From Phyllobacterium sp. YR531 (GTDB taxonomy: Bacteria > Pseudomonadota > Alphaproteobacteria > Rhizobiales > Rhizobiaceae), in NCBI RefSeq assembly GCF_000282595.1, contig NZ_AKIZ01000003.1, positions 141,634 through 205,633 on the forward strand: DNA of 64,000 bases. The letters run 5' to 3'. The stretch's first letter is position 1. The number at the start of each line of letters is the position of its first letter. This document shows positions 54,213-63,117 of the stretch, one piece after another. The notes beneath the pieces are model-generated. The model saw nothing but the letters and a program-made list of their open reading frames with translations. It searched no databases and was not told the origin of the DNA. The position numbers were made by a program, and so were the translations under genes.

Positions 54213-54962
54213 CTAAGAATATGACCTGATGAGACTGCCGACCAGAATGTTCCAGCCATCGATCAGGACGAAGAAAAGTATCTTGAAAGGTAGCGAAAGC
54301 ACAGTTGGCGGCAGCATCATCATGCCCATAGACATCGTCAATGTCGCCACAATGAGGTCGATTACCAGAAACGGCAGAACGATCAGAAACCCGATTTCAA
54401 ATCCACGGCGCAACTCGGAGATCATGAAGGCAGGGACGAGAATCCGCAGATCGACAACCTGATTCGCCTGCGTGCGAAATGATTCATCGGCCAGATCTTC
54501 GAACAATCGCAGGTCCTTATCGCGAACCTGACGCAACATGAACTCGCGGAAAGGCGTCGTAATTTCGTTGATCGCCACATCCTGCGTGATCTGATTATTC
54601 ACAAGTGGCTGAACGCCATTCTGCCAGGCCCGATCAAACACCGGAGCCATAACATAGAACGTCATGAACAATGCAAGACTGATCATCACCAGGTTGGCCG
54701 GCGTGGTTTGCAACCCGAGCCCCGCCCGCAGCATTGAAAACGCAATGGCAAAGCGCGTAAAGCTGGTGACCATAATGAGAATACCGGGAGCAATTGACAA
54801 AACGGTCAATGCCGCCAGCATCTGGATGATCTGGCCGCTTGACGACGCACTGCCCTGCGGTATCAATCCTTCAAGCAAGGAAGTTTGCTGGGCCACTGCA
54901 GTTCCGCCAAGACCAAGCATAAGCCCGGCAAATACAAGCGGTGTCAGAAAAAGTCTGTTCAT
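54213..54962 (-). CDS. fliP: Flagellar type III export protein FliP
   Basis: A 249-residue gate protein with a cleavable signal peptide (residues 1-24, ending GTAVA) and four further helices. SFTRFAIAFSMLRAGLGLQT and FLIVLPFLVIDLIVATLTMS, then MGMMMLPPTVLSLPFKILFF, are FliP signatures. The ATG overlaps the fliL stop. It is the last gene of the flgB unit; the flagellin gene follows after its own leader. Confidence 0.96.
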   Translation of the reverse strand: MNRLFLTPLVFAGLMLGLGGTAVAQQTSLLEGLIPQGSASSSGQIIQMLAALTVLSIAPGILIMVTSFTRFAIAFSMLRAGLGLQTTPANLVMISLALFMTFYVMAPVFDRAWQNGVQPLVNNQITQDVAINEITTPFREFMLRQVRDKDLRLFEDLADESFRTQANQVVDLRILVPAFMISELRRGFEIGFLIVLPFLVIDLIVATLTMSMGMMMLPPTVLSLPFKILFFVLIDGWNILVGSLIRSYS

Positions 54963-55444
54963 TCCATCACCAGCGCCCAGATATAAACTTTATCGACCTT
55001 GCCCTCTGTGCGCATGCGGGCACGTTCCTGCAAATCCATCCTTAGATACTCAAGTCCGGCTGGTCCACGCAATTGCATCAGATTTACCGTACGAAGGAAC
55101 GCCATGAAGTCGCCAGCTACGGCTGTGGACAGTTCATCGGAAATTGCTTCCCCCGGCCGGACAATCAAACCTGCCTCAAGTCTTATCCAGACATCCTGCG
55201 GGATTTTGACATTGGTGAGGATCGGCTTCAGCACGACGACGCTTCCGGTGGGCATTGCTTCCGTAGCCGGAGTTTTTTGCCCTTCGACACCAGAAGCGGC
55301 TTCGGGTACGGCAAGGCCCAGCTGACCGCCCAAGAACCAGCCTCCACCCGCAGCAATAAGCGTCAGCACGACAACCACAATTGCCAGAGCAGCTATGGAA
55401 GGAGCCTTGCGTGTCGACCCTGAGTCTTCTGTGACAGCACTCAT
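54959..55444 (-). CDS. fliL: Flagellar basal-body associated protein FliL
   Basis: A 161-residue protein with one membrane helix (about 18-42) and a periplasmic FliL domain that begins near VVVLKPILTNVKIP, continues through WIRLEAGLIVRP and ends with FLRTVNLMQLRGPAGLEYLR. FliL stabilises stators around the motor. It lies nine bases after flgH and overlaps fliP. Confidence 0.93.
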   Translation of the reverse strand: MSAVTEDSGSTRKAPSIAALAIVVVVLTLIAAGGGWFLGGQLGLAVPEAASGVEGQKTPATEAMPTGSVVVLKPILTNVKIPQDVWIRLEAGLIVRPGEAISDELSTAVAGDFMAFLRTVNLMQLRGPAGLEYLRMDLQERARMRTEGKVDKVYIWALVME

Positions 55445-55453
55445 TCTCTGTCC

Positions 55454-56167
55454 CTAGATCGGTGAAACCGCGTCCAGGACCTGCTGGCCCCATGGCGGCT
55501 GTTGCACTTCGCTTTGACGGCCACGACCGCCATAGGAAATGCGGGCTTCTGCAATTTTCTCGTAGGAAATCGTATTATATCCGGAAATGTCCCTTGGCCG
55601 GACGACCCCGGCAACATTGAGCACGCGAAGCTCGTTATTGACACGGATTTCCTGCGATCCGCGAATGATCAGATTTCCGTTCGGCAGGATGTCGGTGACA
55701 ATGGCGGCAACCGAAAGATCAATCTTCTCTGATCTCTCAATCTTACCCTCGCCCTTGGTTCGACTGTCTGAATCATAATCCAGATTGCCGCCAATATTGC
55801 TGACAGAAATACCACTACCGCCAAGATCCGCCTTCGCACCATAAATGCCTGAGGCGACACGGGAACGGTCAGATTTATTATCCAGCTTTGCGCGATCATC
55901 AATGGAAATGACCACAGTCAGCACATCGCCCGGGTTTGTTGCGCGTGGATCGCGAAAGAAGCTGGCCTGCCTGTCCTGCCACAGGGAATACTTCTGCGGG
56001 CGGGGTTGTGTTGGATAGTTGGAAGGGTCGCTGACAGTAAAATTGTGCCCCACACCAGTCCCGACAGGAGTCATTTCCGGAGGCCGGTTAAAATCACGCG
56101 GATTCATCGCGCAACCGGAAACCAGAAGCACGCTTGCAAAGGCGATTGGCATTGCCGCTTTTTTCAT
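55454..56167 (-). CDS. flgH: Flagellar L-ring lipoprotein FlgH
   Basis: A 237-residue outer-membrane ring protein. The lipobox VSGC puts the lipidated Cys at residue 19. SLWQDRQASFFRDPRATNPG, DVLTVVISIDDRAKLDNKSD and GNLIIRGSQEIRVNNELRVL are FlgH signatures. The ATG overlaps the motE stop. Confidence 0.96.
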   Translation of the reverse strand: MKKAAMPIAFASVLLVSGCAMNPRDFNRPPEMTPVGTGVGHNFTVSDPSNYPTQPRPQKYSLWQDRQASFFRDPRATNPGDVLTVVISIDDRAKLDNKSDRSRVASGIYGAKADLGGSGISVSNIGGNLDYDSDSRTKGEGKIERSEKIDLSVAAIVTDILPNGNLIIRGSQEIRVNNELRVLNVAGVVRPRDISGYNTISYEKIAEARISYGGRGRQSEVQQPPWGQQVLDAVSPI

Positions 56168-56691
56168 TGCGCGGTTCTTTCTTTTGTCGTCACCACCCGC
56201 GATCCGACAATCACCCGCGCGAGCTTGGATGATTTCTCAGGAGGCATTTCATTGAGAATAACGCTTGAAACTCTTGGGTTGAGTTTCAGCAAAAGGGCTG
56301 CCGCGGCTTCATCGCCTAGCAGCGCCATTTGGGCGGCGGCCGCATCGGGCCGCATTTTGGAGATGATCCCGACAAGCGAATCTTCCGCCTTGTCGATAAA
56401 CTCATCACGGCGTTTCAACCAGACTTCATATTCTTGACGCTTGGCATCAAGCAGCTCGATACGGCTGTCAATGTCTTCGCGAAGCTGCTGAAGCTCACGG
56501 GTCTGCATCGCATAGCGCGCGTCCGCTGCCTTGTCGGTGATATTGGTGCAGTAACGATCAATTTCCTGTCCGGTATCATCCGGCGCTTTGGCTGCTTCCT
56601 GTGAAAATCCGTAAGTGGCGGGAAGAAGCAAAGTCAGGCAGAACGCCAGGACTGCAACAAAGGACCGGATGAATCGTATGGTCATGATCAT
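56164..56691 (-). CDS. motE: MotE, MotC-specific periplasmic chaperone
   Basis: A 175-residue exported protein. A signal peptide of about 30 residues ends near GFSQ. A coiled-coil middle (TRELQQLREDIDSRIELLDA) leads to a domain resembling the MgtE N-terminal region (SKMRPDAAAAQMALLGDEAA, LKLNPRVSSVILNEMPPEK). The same arrangement between flgI and flgH is known for MotE of Sinorhizobium, which stabilises MotC. ATG 56691 overlaps the flgI stop; ATG 56685 is also possible. Confidence 0.87.
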   Translation of the reverse strand: MIMTIRFIRSFVAVLAFCLTLLLPATYGFSQEAAKAPDDTGQEIDRYCTNITDKAADARYAMQTRELQQLREDIDSRIELLDAKRQEYEVWLKRRDEFIDKAEDSLVGIISKMRPDAAAAQMALLGDEAAAALLLKLNPRVSSVILNEMPPEKSSKLARVIVGSRVVTTKERTAQ

Positions 56692-57914
56692 TGAACCACC
56701 AACTCGGCGTGAAGTGCACCCGCTGTCTTGATACCCTGCAGAATAGCAATAATACCCTGTGGCTTTACGCCGATCTGGTTCAATCCCTTGACCAAGCTTT
56801 CAAGGTCAGTACCGCCTAGCAATCCTATTTTCGAAGCTTGGTTGACGTCAATTTCGGTGTTCGGCTCTACCGCCGTTTCGCCATCCGAGAATGGTTCAGG
56901 CTGTACGATAGTCGGCCTTTCGGTTACGCGTACCGACAGGCTGCCATGGCTGATTGCAACCCGCGAGATGCGCACTTTTTCACCGATGACAACCGTTCCC
57001 GTTCGCTCATCGACAACCACCCGGGCTACCTCATCGGTAACGACGGGCAGTCCTTCAATCTCGGCAAGAAAGCGTGTCGCAGAAATGCTGGCCGGTTTAC
57101 GCAGTCGAATTGATTTTGAATCCCGCTCTTTCGCAACCGCCTGCTTGTAGCGGCGTTTGGCAAAGGCATTGATGGTATCGGTAATGCGTACTGCTGTCGT
57201 GAAATCGGGCTCACGCAGTTCAACAACCAGCTCATCGTGGCCAAAATTACCGGTCACTTCTTTTTCGACAAGCGCGCCATTTGGAATGCGCCCGCTTGTG
57301 GGCACACCTTGCGTTACGGTTTCCGCCTGACCCGAAGCCGTGAAGCCTGAAACGATCATATTGCCTTGAGCCACCGCATAGGTCTGACCGTCTGCTGCGG
57401 CCAATGGTGTCATGACAAGCGTACCACCAGCCAGAGACGTGGCATCGCCCAAAGATGAAACTGTAATGTCTATTCGTGAACCGCGCCCGGCGAAGGGCGG
57501 CAGGTTGGCCGTTACAATCACAGCGGCGATATTCTTGGTGCGGGAAGCACCGGCCGGCGGGCTGATACCCAGATTATCCAGCATGGCGCGCATGGATTGT
57601 TCGGTGAATGGTGCGCTGCGTAAGCTGTCACCTGTACCGTTGAGGCCTATAACAAGACCATAGCCGACAAGCTGGTTCTCACGCACACCTTGAATATTGG
57701 CGATATCTTTAAGGCGGGCAATCGCTCCGCCCTCACCCAATTGCGATGAAGCACCGCCCCAGCGGCCGTCATCCAGTTCTTTCTGGAATGCTGCGCGCGC
57801 TTGACCCGGCGTCCTGTAGTCTTTGGCATTGGCTGAAGGCTCCGCCGCATAGGTTACGGAGGAAGCTGCAAACATTAAACCGATAAGTGCAGTGAGGGTC
57901 TTCTTTAACCTCAT
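56688..57914 (-). CDS. flgI: Flagellar P-ring protein FlgI
   Basis: A 408-residue periplasmic ring protein. The signal peptide ends near residue 23 (VTYAAE). RLKDIANIQGVRENQLVGYG, VIGLNGTGDSL and VKGLNQIGVKPQGIIAILQG near the C-terminus are FlgI signatures. An extra stretch of about 35 residues (DYRTPGQARAAFQKELDDGR) precedes the core, longer than in enteric FlgI. The ATG overlaps the flgA stop. Confidence 0.96.
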   Translation of the reverse strand: MRLKKTLTALIGLMFAASSVTYAAEPSANAKDYRTPGQARAAFQKELDDGRWGGASSQLGEGGAIARLKDIANIQGVRENQLVGYGLVIGLNGTGDSLRSAPFTEQSMRAMLDNLGISPPAGASRTKNIAAVIVTANLPPFAGRGSRIDITVSSLGDATSLAGGTLVMTPLAAADGQTYAVAQGNMIVSGFTASGQAETVTQGVPTSGRIPNGALVEKEVTGNFGHDELVVELREPDFTTAVRITDTINAFAKRRYKQAVAKERDSKSIRLRKPASISATRFLAEIEGLPVVTDEVARVVVDERTGTVVIGEKVRISRVAISHGSLSVRVTERPTIVQPEPFSDGETAVEPNTEIDVNQASKIGLLGGTDLESLVKGLNQIGVKPQGIIAILQGIKTAGALHAELVVQ

Positions 57915-58390
57915 TGCATACCGACCTGAATGCTACCATTGGCAAGCACAGTTCCAGTTACGATAATACCGCTGTCAATATTCCGCACCTTGACGAAATC
58001 GCCTGAACGCCCCGGCTCCATTGGTATGCCCTTGGCGGTAATGACCAGTGTACCCGTATCGTAAATGATTGGCACGGCAACCCCTCGTTGAATGAGGTCC
58101 GGCTCGTTGACGGCCGTTACCAGAATGGGTTGTCCGGGAAGAAGCGTCTTGCGCGCAACTTTCCCCACAAGCTGATCAACCGAAAGCACATAGCTGCCGG
58201 CTGCACTTGCCTTGATTGTAAACATCTTCTCCTGCAGGCCGTTGCTGCCGATAGCTTGACCGGGATAGATGATCTGCGATGGAACGATAAAAGCGATGCG
58301 GTCTGCCGATGCGGCAGACGCAACCAGACAGGCAACGGCGAAAGTGCTTGCCTGAAAGAAATTTCTTATCGTTTCAAATCGCACCATCAT
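57911..58390 (-). CDS. flgA: Flagellar P-ring assembly chaperone FlgA
   Basis: A 159-residue short form of FlgA with a signal peptide (about residues 1-29, ending ASAADR context) and a SAF-type domain. IIYPGQAIGSNGLQEKMFTI, LLPGQPILVTAVNEPDLIQR and GSIQVGM near the end fit the family. It starts five bases after flgG. FlgA helps FlgI form the P-ring. Confidence 0.9.
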   Translation of the reverse strand: MMVRFETIRNFFQASTFAVACLVASAASADRIAFIVPSQIIYPGQAIGSNGLQEKMFTIKASAAGSYVLSVDQLVGKVARKTLLPGQPILVTAVNEPDLIQRGVAVPIIYDTGTLVITAKGIPMEPGRSGDFVKVRNIDSGIIVTGTVLANGSIQVGMQ

Positions 58391-58395
58391 GGACC

Positions 58396-59184
58396 TCAGC
58401 GCAGATTCTTCGAGACGACCGATGCCATTTCGTCTGCCGCCTGAATGACCTTGGAGTTCATCTCATAAGCGCGTTGCGCGGTGATAAGATCGGTAATTTC
58501 CTTGACGGGATCGACGTTGGAGCTCTCAAGGTAATTCTGCTTCAGCGTAGCAAAACCCGGGTCGCCGGGAACGCCGACAACCGGGTCGCCTGAAGCGTCC
58601 GTCTGACGGAAAAGATTGTTCCCTAGCGGTTCAAGACCGGCTTCATTTGCAAAATTCGCAATCTGCAACTGTCCGAGATTAACGAGCTGGGTTTGGTCCG
58701 CCATCTTTGCAAAGACCTGGCCACTTTCCGTAATCTTGATTTCGATGGCATCCGTAGGAACGACAATGTTCGGTTCGACGAGATTGCCATCCAGCGTGAC
58801 CAGCTGCCCCGTTCCATTGATGTTGAATGCACCCGCGCGGCTATACAATGTGTCGCCAGCCGGGTTCTGGATTTGAAACCAGCCACGCCCGATGAGCGCC
58901 ACATCATAAGGGTTACCCGTCTGGTTAAGCGGTCCCTGTATATGAAGGTTGCGTACGGCAGCGGTCTGCACGCCGAGACCTACCATCGCTCCTTCCGGAA
59001 TAATGCTCTGGTTTGCGGCATTGGGAACGCCAGCTGTCCGCTCTGCCTGATAGAGCAGATCGGAGAATTCCGCCTTTGCGCGTTTGTATCCGGTCGTGTT
59101 GATATTGGCGATATTGTTCGCGATGACTTCCAGATTGAGTTGCTGGGCATTCATGCCGGTGGCTGCGATGGTGAGCGCTTTCAT
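58396..59184 (-). CDS. flgG: Flagellar distal rod protein FlgG
   Basis: A 262-residue rod protein, the usual length. [20 protein letters not shown] and [18 protein letters not shown] at the N-terminus, [20 protein letters not shown] and [11 protein letters not shown] at the C-terminus are the paired rod-hook motifs. It follows fliE by 17 bases. Confidence 0.97.
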   Translation of the reverse strand: MKALTIAATGMNAQQLNLEVIANNIANINTTGYKRAKAEFSDLLYQAERTAGVPNAANQSIIPEGAMVGLGVQTAAVRNLHIQGPLNQTGNPYDVALIGRGWFQIQNPAGDTLYSRAGAFNINGTGQLVTLDGNLVEPNIVVPTDAIEIKITESGQVFAKMADQTQLVNLGQLQIANFANEAGLEPLGNNLFRQTDASGDPVVGVPGDPGFATLKQNYLESSNVDPVKEITDLITAQRAYEMNSKVIQAADEMASVVSKNLR

Positions 59185-59201
59185 TGGGATTCCTTGTCCG
59201 G

Positions 59202-59528
59202 CTAAATCGGCATGCGGCTGATTTCGAGATAGGCCTGAACGATCTTGTCACGGATCGCGATCGCGGTTTGCAGCGATTGCTCCGCATCCATGACCGCATT
59301 CACCACGTCGCGGGTGGGCACATCTCCCGTCATGCTTTTCATGGATACCGCTTCAGCATTCTGCAATTTCCCGCTCATTGAACTGGCAAGCTGGGACAGC
59401 ACATTGTCAAAAGACGGCTGACCTGCCGCGGCCGCGGTTGCCGCTCCGGCGGCAGGACCCTGGTTCACTGTCTCAGTCAGTTTGGAAAGAGCGTTGCGAG
59501 TAGAAACGCTTAGAAGCTGGTCTATCAT
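59202..59528 (-). CDS. fliE: Flagellar hook-basal body complex protein FliE
   Basis: A 108-residue protein joining the MS-ring to the rod. The C-terminal [20 protein letters not shown] with [14 protein letters not shown] is the FliE signature, and the N-terminal half is Ala/Gly-rich. Its ATG overlaps the flgC stop by one base. Confidence 0.94.
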   Translation of the reverse strand: MIDQLLSVSTRNALSKLTETVNQGPAAGAATAAAAGQPSFDNVLSQLASSMSGKLQNAEAVSMKSMTGDVPTRDVVNAVMDAEQSLQTAIAIRDKIVQAYLEISRMPI

Positions 59529-59947
59529 CAGGAGTTCCTCAAAAGATCGACGGTCATGGCAATAAGCTCGCGTGCTTGCTTGACGACCTGGAGATTGGCT
59601 TCATAAGAGCGATTGGCTTCCCGCATATCCGCCATTTCGACGACCATGCTGACATTGGGATACTTGACGTAGCCACGGCTGTCGGCAGCCGGGTGGCTTG
59701 GCTCATATTCTTCAACAAAGGCCGACGTATCCTTGCCAACTTCAGCAATCCTGACTGTTTCAACACCTGTGGTGCGATCAAGTTCAGTCGCAAAGGACAC
59801 TGTCTTCCGGCGATAGGGATCGCTACCGGCAGTCTTGCCGGTCGACTGGGCATTGGCAAGATTTTCAGAAACGATGCGCAGGCGGGTCGACTGGGCCGAA
59901 AGGCCGGATGCCGCAACCTTGAGCGCTGCTTGTAGCGGATCACTCAT
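59528..59947 (-). CDS. flgC: Flagellar proximal rod protein FlgC
   Basis: A 139-residue rod protein. [20 protein letters not shown], with [20 protein letters not shown], is the N-terminal motif; [20 protein letters not shown] and [20 protein letters not shown] the C-terminal one. It lies four bases after flgB. Confidence 0.96.
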   Translation of the reverse strand: MSDPLQAALKVAASGLSAQSTRLRIVSENLANAQSTGKTAGSDPYRRKTVSFATELDRTTGVETVRIAEVGKDTSAFVEEYEPSHPAADSRGYVKYPNVSMVVEMADMREANRSYEANLQVVKQARELIAMTVDLLRNS

Positions 59948-59951
59948 GCGC

Positions 59952-60332
59952 TTAACCCTTCACGGATGACATCATCATGCGATGGAACGCCTTGACGATG
60001 CTGGTGTTGAGCGCGAATTCGCGGTTGATCTCGCCGGATTTTACCATTTCCATTTCAAGGTTGACGGTGTTCTTGGAATGGTTCTGTTCGGTCACTGCGT
60101 CCTTGCGCAAGGCGGTTGCCGCGATCCCGGAGGCATCAATTTCCAGATGTTTGGGATTGGTTGCAGTCATTGTCAGTTGCGACTGGGCAAGTACGTCATG
60201 GAAAGGCTCCACGTCGCGAGCCTTGAATCCCGGCGTATTTGCATTGGCCACATTTCCCGAGACCGTCGCCTGTCTTACCGACAGCCACTCGGCCTGACGT
60301 GATGCCAGATCGAAGAGATGAATTCCCTGCAT
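59952..60332 (-). CDS. flgB: Flagellar proximal rod protein FlgB
   Basis: A 126-residue rod protein. [20 protein letters not shown] and [20 protein letters not shown] at the N-terminus, [20 protein letters not shown] and [17 protein letters not shown] at the C-terminus are FlgB features. It is the first gene of a ten-gene run and is preceded by a 101-base gap with one of the shared elements. Confidence 0.96.
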   Translation of the reverse strand: MQGIHLFDLASRQAEWLSVRQATVSGNVANANTPGFKARDVEPFHDVLAQSQLTMTATNPKHLEIDASGIAATALRKDAVTEQNHSKNTVNLEMEMVKSGEINREFALNTSIVKAFHRMMMSSVKG

Positions 60333-60380
60333 GTACTTCCCCGCAGCCGAACCGATTAACCCGTTCTTAATATATGCTGT

Positions 60381-60395
60381 CAGGCTTGCGTGAGA
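60381..60395 (-). promoter_or_regulatory. Flagellar 15-bp element upstream of flgB (candidate FtcR site)
   Basis: Reads TCTCACGCAAGCCTG, 48 bases before the flgB start. It is the most divergent of the five copies but keeps the central CGCAAGC core. Confidence 0.52.
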
Positions 60396-60433
60396 CTTGC
60401 GGCGGCACCAGCTTCAGACAAATTACGACTATA

Positions 60434-61009
60434 TTAGAATGTCCGGTCGATAACATCGCCATCCGAAGTTTTGATATTCCAGCTGCCGGGCGTCGCTCCC
60501 CGCTGTATCGCCACCAAGGTGCTGCCGTCCGGCAGAGGCGAGCCCTTCTCGACGAACCAGTATCCGGTTTCGTCCTCTATCATGACCAGACCACCAACCA
60601 CTTCACGCACGAGGAATCGCGGCTTTCCCGGAAAGGGCTGTGTGCTTGCGTCTGCAATCTTTGCAAGCCTGTCAGCTGTCTGCTCAGATGTCGTTGCAGT
60701 GGTCATCGGGTCGAGCTCTTCGCTCGAATTAGGTGATGTGGATGTGACTTTGCCCCTCGTGTCGCGCACAACCTTCTGGTTTGTACGGTTAAGAGGATCG
60801 CGTACCTGAATACCGGAAGATTCAGGCCTTGGACGCGCATCCAGAATGTCATAATACATGACGAATGGCAGAACGAATGAAATCACAGCCAGCACAAAAC
60901 CTGCCGTTTTCAGATAGCCGTCAAAGCGCTTGTCGCGTTGCTTGGGTAGCACAGGTGCATCTGCATCAATGGATACGGGCTTTGCAGTTGTGGCTGACTG
61001 TTTTGTCAT
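60434..61009 (-). CDS. Membrane-anchored flagellar-locus protein of unknown function
   Basis: A 191-residue protein that I cannot name. About 30 cytoplasmic residues precede one membrane helix (about 34-54, GFVLAVISFVLPFVMYYDIL), then a Ser/Thr-rich periplasmic linker and a compact C-terminal domain from about residue 125 (RFLVREVVGGLVMIEDETGY, VEKGSPLPDGSTLVAIQRG). The ATG overlaps the fliI stop, so it is part of the fliI unit. The layout suggests a cell-envelope accessory of the basal body. Confidence 0.82.
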   Translation of the reverse strand: MTKQSATTAKPVSIDADAPVLPKQRDKRFDGYLKTAGFVLAVISFVLPFVMYYDILDARPRPESSGIQVRDPLNRTNQKVVRDTRGKVTSTSPNSSEELDPMTTATTSEQTADRLAKIADASTQPFPGKPRFLVREVVGGLVMIEDETGYWFVEKGSPLPDGSTLVAIQRGATPGSWNIKTSDGDVIDRTF

Positions 61010-62382
61010 GATGGCTCCGTTGGCCGCAGGGCGGTGGCAAGGTCGCTGTAAGGATCTAGAGACAATGGCGATGCCGGCGTCTGCTGCATTGTCCCGTAAA
61101 TAAGCGGAACAAGATGAACTGCCTGATCGATCTGCGGATCGCTGCCTGCTTGGTAAGCGCCGATCATGCGAAGATCGCGTGTTTCTTCAAACCGGGAAAT
61201 CAGGCTGCGAAGACCTGTCGCAAGCTTGGCCTGATCCGGCGTCCAATTGTGATGTGCAAGGCGCGATATAGACCCCAGAATATCGACTGCCGGAAAGCGT
61301 CCCTGCGCTGCGATACTGCGGTCAAGCACGATATGGCCGTCCAGCGTTCCGCGAATGGCGTCCGAAATGGGATCATTGTGATCATCGCCATCGACTAGCA
61401 CAGCATAGAGACCGGTAATCGTGCCGTTTCCTTCAAGCCCCGGCCCGGCCCGTTCAAGCAGGCGTGGCAACTGGCTGAACACACTGGGCGGATAACCACG
61501 CGAGACCGGCGGCTCACCCGCAGCAATGGCGATTTCGCGCGCAGCATGGGCAAAGCGCGTTATCGAATCCACGATCAACAGCACATTGTCACCGCGATCG
61601 CGAAAATACTCAGCAATGGCGGTAGCTGTATTAGGCGCGAGCCGCCGCATCATCGGACTTTCATCGCCTGTTGCAATCACGGCAATTGTCTTGTCGAGCT
61701 TGCCCGCCATTGTGTCTTCGAGCATATCCCGCACTTCGCGTCCGCGTTCACCGGTCAGCGCCAGGACAACAGTGTCAAAGTCAGCGGCTTTGGTCATCAT
61801 CGCCAGCAATGTCGATTTACCCACACCAGAACCTGCGAAAATTCCCATACGCTGGCCGAAACACATGGGCACGAAAACATCCACGACGTTGACGCCGCAT
61901 CTCAGGCCCTTTTCCACCCGGCTCCGGTTCATTGCGGATGGTGCCGGACAATCCACGGATACCGCTTGCGTGCCGGTCGTCATCAACCCCTTGCCGTCAA
62001 GCGGCTCGCCAAGTGCATTGATAACCCTGCCTTTCCAATCTGGTGCGGGCGCAATACGGAATTGGCCTTCGGGAAATACCGGGCTGCCCAGCGACGGGGT
62101 AATCCGGTCATCAAATGGCTTTATCAATGTCCGGCTTTGCTCAAGACGTATGACTTCTGCAGGATGAAGCTGCTGACCAGACCGGATCATCACCAGATCA
62201 CCAAGCTGCACTCTTTCCGAAATACCGCGCACGCCTATCGCCGAGCGTGACACCTCATTGACGTAACCGCCAACCGCAATCGGCCGGTGATCGTCACCGG
62301 CTTGCGACATAACACGCGCCAGATCATCAAGCTTCACCGAACCGGTGTTCATGGTATGGAGGGCAGTCTCAAGCGCAGTCAT
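61006..62382 (-). CDS. fliI: Flagellum-specific ATPase FliI
   Basis: A 458-residue hexameric ATPase of the flagellar export apparatus. Walker A GSGVGKST is at 184-191, LALTGERGREVRDMLED follows, Walker B is LLIVDSITRFAHAAREIAI, and SRGYPPSVFSQLPRLLERAG is the ATP-synthase-beta-like signature. ATG 62382 is preferred over an in-frame TTG at 62391. The gene begins 12 bases after flgF. Confidence 0.96.
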   Translation of the reverse strand: MTALETALHTMNTGSVKLDDLARVMSQAGDDHRPIAVGGYVNEVSRSAIGVRGISERVQLGDLVMIRSGQQLHPAEVIRLEQSRTLIKPFDDRITPSLGSPVFPEGQFRIAPAPDWKGRVINALGEPLDGKGLMTTGTQAVSVDCPAPSAMNRSRVEKGLRCGVNVVDVFVPMCFGQRMGIFAGSGVGKSTLLAMMTKAADFDTVVLALTGERGREVRDMLEDTMAGKLDKTIAVIATGDESPMMRRLAPNTATAIAEYFRDRGDNVLLIVDSITRFAHAAREIAIAAGEPPVSRGYPPSVFSQLPRLLERAGPGLEGNGTITGLYAVLVDGDDHNDPISDAIRGTLDGHIVLDRSIAAQGRFPAVDILGSISRLAHHNWTPDQAKLATGLRSLISRFEETRDLRMIGAYQAGSDPQIDQAVHLVPLIYGTMQQTPASPLSLDPYSDLATALRPTEPS

Positions 62383-62394
62383 GAGAACCAAACA

Positions 62395-63117
62395 TCAGGA
62401 CGACGAGCCGAGCGTCTTGATTGCGCTTGTGAAGGTCGCTTCGCTACCGCTCAACAACGCATTAACGCGCTCGAAAGCTCGTGTAACATTCATGAGCCGC
62501 GTCATCTCGCTGATCGCATCCACATTCGATCCCTCAACGGCTCCCTGAATGACACCCGCATTCGGATTATCGAGCACGGGCTGGGCGGCAACGCTTGGTA
62601 TGACTGCGGAATTATCGAAGTAACTGAGTTTTGCACCCGGATCGATCGTGAACAATCCGATGGCGCCAAGCTGGCGCCCGTTTTGATAGACTGCACCATC
62701 CGACGATATTTCGGGCGGCCCGCCATTCGGGTCAATCGTCAAGGGTTGCCCTCCGGCGTCGAGCATCGGATATCCTTTTACCGACTGCAGTTCGCCGGTC
62801 GTTGACATCTTCATGCGGCCGTCGCGGGTGAAAACCTGACCGGCCGGAGTCTGCAGCGAAAACCAGACATTGCCTTTGGCCGCTACATCAAGCGGGTTTC
62901 CGGTCTGATTTATCGGCCCTGCCTCTGTCTTGATGAAGCTTTCACCAGCACTGACGAAGCTTGAATTCTCTGCTGCCTTGGACACCATCGCATCGAATTT
63001 CATGCCTGTCGCCCGAAAGCCGGGTGTCGACATGTTCGCCACATTATGTGCCAGCACATCAAGTCTCCGCTCCAACGATATTTGCGAAGAAAGACCTACA
63101 TATATGGAGTTTTCCAT
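62395..63117 (-). CDS. flgF: Flagellar proximal rod protein FlgF
   Basis: A 240-residue rod protein. IYVGLSSQISLERRLDVLAH with NVANMSTPGFRATGMKFDAM at the N-terminus, VEGSNVDAISEMTRLMNVTR at the C-terminus and the internal GNPLDVAAKGNVWFSLQTPA identify FlgF. The ATG overlaps the end of the DUF1217 gene by one base. Confidence 0.96.
   Translation of the reverse strand: MENSIYVGLSSQISLERRLDVLAHNVANMSTPGFRATGMKFDAMVSKAAENSSFVSAGESFIKTEAGPINQTGNPLDVAAKGNVWFSLQTPAGQVFTRDGRMKMSTTGELQSVKGYPMLDAGGQPLTIDPNGGPPEISSDGAVYQNGRQLGAIGLFTIDPGAKLSYFDNSAVIPSVAAQPVLDNPNAGVIQGAVEGSNVDAISEMTRLMNVTRAFERVNALLSGSEATFTSAIKTLGSSS

Noticed and set aside
61546..62250. A long open frame (234 codons) on the plus strand inside fliI
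   Set aside because: It lies wholly antisense to the well-supported fliI gene, has no recognisable motif and has an irregular composition rich in His, Cys and Arg.
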